Below, piece after piece: positions 59,686-64,000 of a DNA stretch of 64,000 bases. The position numbers were made by a program, and so were the translations under genes. Position 1 is the stretch's first letter. Each line of letters begins with the position of its first letter. This DNA is from Combretum micranthum. Lineage: Eukaryota > Streptophyta > Magnoliopsida > Myrtales > Combretaceae. A model generated the notes under the pieces. The model saw nothing but the letters and a program-made list of their open reading frames with translations, had not been told where the DNA came from and searched no databases. Location: positions 434,001-498,000 of the forward strand of contig JAMXBD010001042.1 in NCBI GenBank assembly GCA_024138025.1, written 5' to 3'.

Positions 59686-62600
59686 CATATGCAAGTGGCA
59701 ACGCATGTTGATAGATTACTAATAAATGTTACTTTTGAGCTCCCATTATGATATGGCCTCGAAGAAAATTTAAAAAAGAGAGGTGAAAATGAATTTTTCC
59801 TCCTGATTTTTCTATTAGATAAATTGTATAGATTATTCATAAACATTTTGAAAGCTATATACATTTCATTTGTTTTTGAAAAGTAGCATTCGTTGTCCTA
59901 CAACATAAATAGACTCCAATTTCTTCCTTTCCCCCTAAATTCCCTACCTATGTGTAAGTTATGGTCTCTCATATGCATTTAAATGTGATCTTAAGTCTCT
60001 AAGTCCGAGTACCCAAACCTCCTTTTCCTTATGGTTACCTCCACTAATTCTCTTATTTCTTTACTTACTCTTCACCTTCCTTTTTATAAAAAAACTTAAA
60101 ACAAGTAGGTCTCTTAATCAACTTATCCTACCTCAATAACAAATATATCATCTATTTTTCCATTTTCGAACCGCCACAACTTTTGCACCAAAATACACAC
60201 TTTGCTTAGTCCTCTTCTTATTATGTAGGACACTTTCATCTCTTCTTGTAGTTTGACGATACTACCCATAAGTGAGTTTCTCCCTCCCCTCCCTCCCTCT
60301 CTCCCTCCCTCCCTCTCCTCTCCGTCTCTTTCTTCAATTGATTTGTAAGGTTCTGGGAGTTATCCTTATTATGTAAATGAATCATATCATCACTCATTAT
60401 ACTTAATATTCAAAGTTTTGACATTTTGATGTTTGTTTAGTTTTGGTAGTACATAGAGTTTGCTTATGGAATTTGGTCACTCTTTTCTTTTATATTTTGA
60501 AAAAAATTATATAAATTTACTGTGAAGTGATTTAATGTCTTGTGTACTTAGTCTCCTATATTTCAACATTTACCAATCAAAGCTATAGTTTAAGTTTTTG
60601 GAGACCAATTCACCTATAATTAATTCGTTTTATAAAACTATATCAAATTTAACTAATTAACAAAAACAATTAATTAATTGCTACACTAATGCTTGTGTCA
60701 ACTGAATTTACACATAGAGAGTCATGTTAGGAAAAATAAGATATATGCTTGTTTTAGGGAATAAGTGAGAACTTTTAAGAAAAAATATAGGTTTGTGAAA
60801 TTTCAAAATTTTTAAGGGTTAAATCATGCAATTGTAATTTATCTCCTTTTTATTTAAGTAATGGAGATTCATTCATTTTGTGATAAAACCAAAATTTGGA
60901 AAGGGTAGATTGATCTCTTTCTCTCGCCCTTATTTGATGTAGGTATTTTTTAGCCTACATAAGAAACAAAAGTAAACTAAGTAGCATCCAAAATGGTTTA
61001 GACGTAGACACTCTGATACTTTAATTAGTAGCGGTATATAGGAAGTATGAAACATAGTTCCAACAATTTAAAAGTGGCTAGGAGAGAAGTAAATTGCCTC
61101 TGTATTCAAAGTAATAGAATCTAGTAAATAACTTATGGTGGATGTTTCTTCCTTCTTCTACAAAAGTCCTCCCCCTAAGACCCCCACACACACCTAATCC
61201 TTGTGATTAAGGGATATATGCTGCCTTTCTTGTGTCCGAGTGGGTATATCCTTACTTGTCTTTCTTGAGTCTAGTTATAATTGCTTGAGTTTGGTCATGA
61301 CAACCACATACTAGAAATGGACCGTAGCTTTGTCGATTAGGAAAGAGACTTGATTTGATCTTCCCTTCGAGTGGAAGATCTTGTTGGGTTGCATTTGGGT
61401 CTAGAGGATTGGTGAAATTTTGACGATTAATTTGTCAAAATTGAGTACGAATCTTTTTAAATTAATAACCCACAACTAAAAAATACAATTATTTGAGGAC
61501 AACAATTGTTAGTTGTCATTATCTTGCCATTGTTTATCAAATACATTGTTTAATTTGTAAATCATGAACTTTTCATGAAGATTCATGATTGAAGTTAAGA
61601 ATTAACCTCTTTTCCCCCTTTTTTTGGCTTCTATAAGTTACAGTCTTCATGTATTTTTAATATGAAAATTATAAATGTCTAAATTGTAGGATAGTTTTGG
61701 TATTGAAGACTTAATACAGGTGCCTTAAGTAGAAACCCCAAAACATGGGGATGAAATTTAGAGAAAGATTGCTAATGTGCAATTGGCTTCAACACAAAGT
61801 GGAAAATCACCTTAGTTATTTAGTTGGTGGGTTCATTATATAATCAAAGACATTAGGTAAAAGAGTACTTGTACCTTCATTGAATGCTTCATCTTATGAT
61901 CGATCACTGGGTTTATTTCGATTTTAACAGTTAAGAATGGGATCTTTAAGTGTATTTAAGTATTAATTTTGATTAGTTAGCATGTGATTATAGGTTTCTT
62001 CTCCATCATTAGGACTGTAGAATTTGGTGAGCGAGTACTAATTATGATATTGTTGAGTGTATGGTTGTCAATGTAAGTATAAATTAGTTAACATGTAATT
62101 ATCCAGTCTTAAGTTATTGTTTATGCTTAACCATTCTAGAAAAAAAAAAGGGGTTCTACATTGGGTATTTGTTATCTATTGAGGGTCTAACATTTGAAAT
62201 GAAATAGCTTTTAGTTTAGACATTGATGCAACTTGTGTTGTAGATATGCAGTTTACTAGTATAGTGGAGCCAGATTTGATTAGGTTCGAACATTTGTAGA
62301 TAAGCTATTAACAAGTTATAATAGTGGTATGGCACACTACTATAAATGGAGGCAATAGTTTGAATTATTACTTGAAAATATGGGTAGTTAACTTAATAGG
62401 AGATGTTTACCAACAATATGGTTTTAAATATCCCTTAGTATTAAGTTATGGGATTCTAGGATCAATGGGTCGATAATCAAATATGCAAGGACCTTACCTT
62501 GGTTATGCTTGTTGCCCTCCATTTGAAATGGAAAATTTGTAAGTGAGGGATCAACATTTGGTGTTGAGTTTAATATAAGAATCAAACTTTCAAGTAATAA

Positions 62601-64000
62601 AATAGAAGATCAATGTTATATTAGACGTATAAAACTAAAGATCAAACTTTTAAGTGATCAAAATAGAGAATTAATATTTTGCTAAGTGGTTCAAATGGTA
62701 AACATTCTAGTAATTCCAATTTAATGGTTACTTAAACAACTTTGGATAAATTGATTTTCTATTTTAATTGCTTAATAGTTTAATCCCTTAATTAAATTTG
62801 TCTCTAAATACTAATACTCTTGATTGTAATTTTCCCTATTGTTATAAATAAGAAACTCAATTAAATTGTGCACATTATGTGTAATTATATATGAGTTGGT
62901 ATAATTGTTTAAGTGTGAGTTCGATATGACATAAATGCGTAATTTGCATGATGATTACTTATTAGGCTTCATAGTCTATCCGTGTTTAGAGTTTTAGTGA
63001 TTTAAGTGTTCAAGATTGGGGAAATGAGGGAGAATAATGGTTTTCAAGCCATATATATTGTTGTTAACACATAAAGACACATGAGAGGTTGTTACACCTT
63101 GTAGGTTTTTATTTTTCATTTTTGTTCATTCAAAAAATTTGAGTGGCTTTGACTCTGGTTACCACCTTAGGAAGCAAAGCACCGCCCCTCTTTTATATTT
63201 TTGTAGGGTATGCAACTCTAGCACACCATACCATTCTTTGGATGGGGTATGGCGACCTACCAATAAGGTCCTAACATCAACAACAGAGATTGAATCTTAC
63301 CATTTTGATAGATCAAGGCTCGTCCTTATTAACTGAGCTAACTATCATTGGCATTCCTTTTAGGTTTAAAACATGACAAATTAGAGGTTGTTGCATATTT
63401 GATAAGTTTAAGAGTTGTCCTTGTACCAATTTAAAGTTAAGAGGATCCATTTTCAACTTTTGGAGATTATTTGTTGTAAAGGGTCATTTCGACAATTGGC
63501 TTTTGACCTTATTTAATGCCATGGGCTGGTCTTCTGGCTAGTGATAGGGCTTAGAAGACCGAATCCAATAAGAGATGTCATAAGCAGATTTAGCTCAGTA
63601 GGTTTGGAACGGAGATCATTGGATCGATTTATTCTGCTTTCAGGTTAATTCGATTTTCTCGTACGTGAAAAGTAGACTCCAAAAATATCTTTCCAAGTTA
63701 ATATAGGCATTGTTTGAAAAAAAAAAAAAATAGGACTTATGTGGGCTAAGATAAGTCTTCATCTTTTTTATATTGAAATTAAGTTTCTTTTATATAATAA
63801 AAGCCATCATGCTTATTTCCAGCCTAGTCCACTATTATAAGAAAAGCTTTAATATTAACCATCGAATCATTATGAAATGATTTAATAGTTACCAGTAACA
63901 CTTGATCTTGACCATTCGTTCGAGTGCTATCCAATTGTTGGCATCAATTTCCGCCATCTATAAATAGGAGGTTCCTCTCCTTATTTGGGTAAGATTCTAC
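58567..64000 (+). repeat. Segmental duplication, copy 2 (partner 5274-11466)
   Basis: Colinear with copy 1 to the last base of the window, so it continues beyond. It lacks the hAT insertion: near 61852 the empty site reads 'ggtaaaagagtac'. Here the Mutator-like element at the left edge is complete, whereas copy 1 has only its right part. Other differences include a 21-G run at 59427-59447 and small indels. No coding genes. Confidence 0.95.
63130..63345 (-). repeat. tRNA-derived SINE-like sequence (copy 2)
   Basis: Same A-box-like (TTAGCTCAGTTAATAAGGACG) and B-box-like (GATTCAATCTC) arrangement as at 10600-10812, duplicated with the segment. Not a functional tRNA gene by eye. The 65-residue plus-strand frame here differs from copy 1 at many positions, including its start, so it is unlikely to be selected. 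Confidence 0.5.

Overview
This is plant nuclear DNA, most likely from a eudicot. The two recognisable host-gene loci are remains of TIR-NBS-LRR (TNL) disease-resistance genes, a class essentially missing from grasses. The rest is AT-rich, repeat-dense intergenic DNA with Ty3/gypsy (chromovirus) LTR elements, PIF/Harbinger, Mutator-like and hAT transposons, MITEs and satellite-like arrays. I see no intact protein-coding gene, no bona fide tRNA or rRNA gene and no CRISPR. The species cannot be named from this sequence.

Layout, left to right. 1-2356 is one copy of a 2.34 kb direct repeat whose other copy is at 34605-36946. It is made of an LTR fragment, an AT-rich block and a 40-bp tandem array. 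3541-5273 holds a decayed PIF/Harbinger element (Myb-like ORF1 and ALP1-like transposase), cut off by a large segmental duplication. That duplication has copy 1 at 5274-11466 and copy 2 at 58567 to the window end. Copy 1 carries a 722-bp hAT-type insertion with 8-bp target duplications, which is absent from copy 2. 13115-14857 is a head-to-tail cluster of six fold-back MITEs, with a single relative at 15919-16193. 17793-22605 is a dead chromovirus (gag-protease-RT-RNaseH-integrase-chromodomain plus a 3' LTR, with no 5' LTR). It lies directly against TNL leucine-rich-repeat remains on the minus strand (22640-23790).

24985-37265 is a complex satellite domain: about 2.5 kb of degenerate AT-rich repeats, then a 40-bp EcoRI-site-bearing satellite array that flips orientation twice. 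A 3.6 kb solo-LTR-like element is inserted in the array, followed by more array and the second 2.34 kb direct-repeat copy. 39602-42258 (minus) is a TIR-NBS pseudogene with a near-intact NB-ARC exon, a TIR exon broken by small indels and no LRR. Its upstream region is locally duplicated (42500-44240), and a very short LOB-domain-like start lies at 44431-44496. 46024-49183 contains a pair of about 0.9 kb repeats with different cores, separated by a MITE and other filler. 50386-54350 is two nested or abutting long-LTR elements. 57749-59685 is a Mutator-like element with roughly 300-bp inverted termini and a 9-bp target duplication.

The window is best read as a stratified record of insertions, duplications and decay around an old TNL cluster. 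The relative order of several events can be inferred from nesting: PIF decay and MULE insertion, then the large duplication, then hAT insertion; and array formation followed by LTR insertion. No operon or pathway is present.
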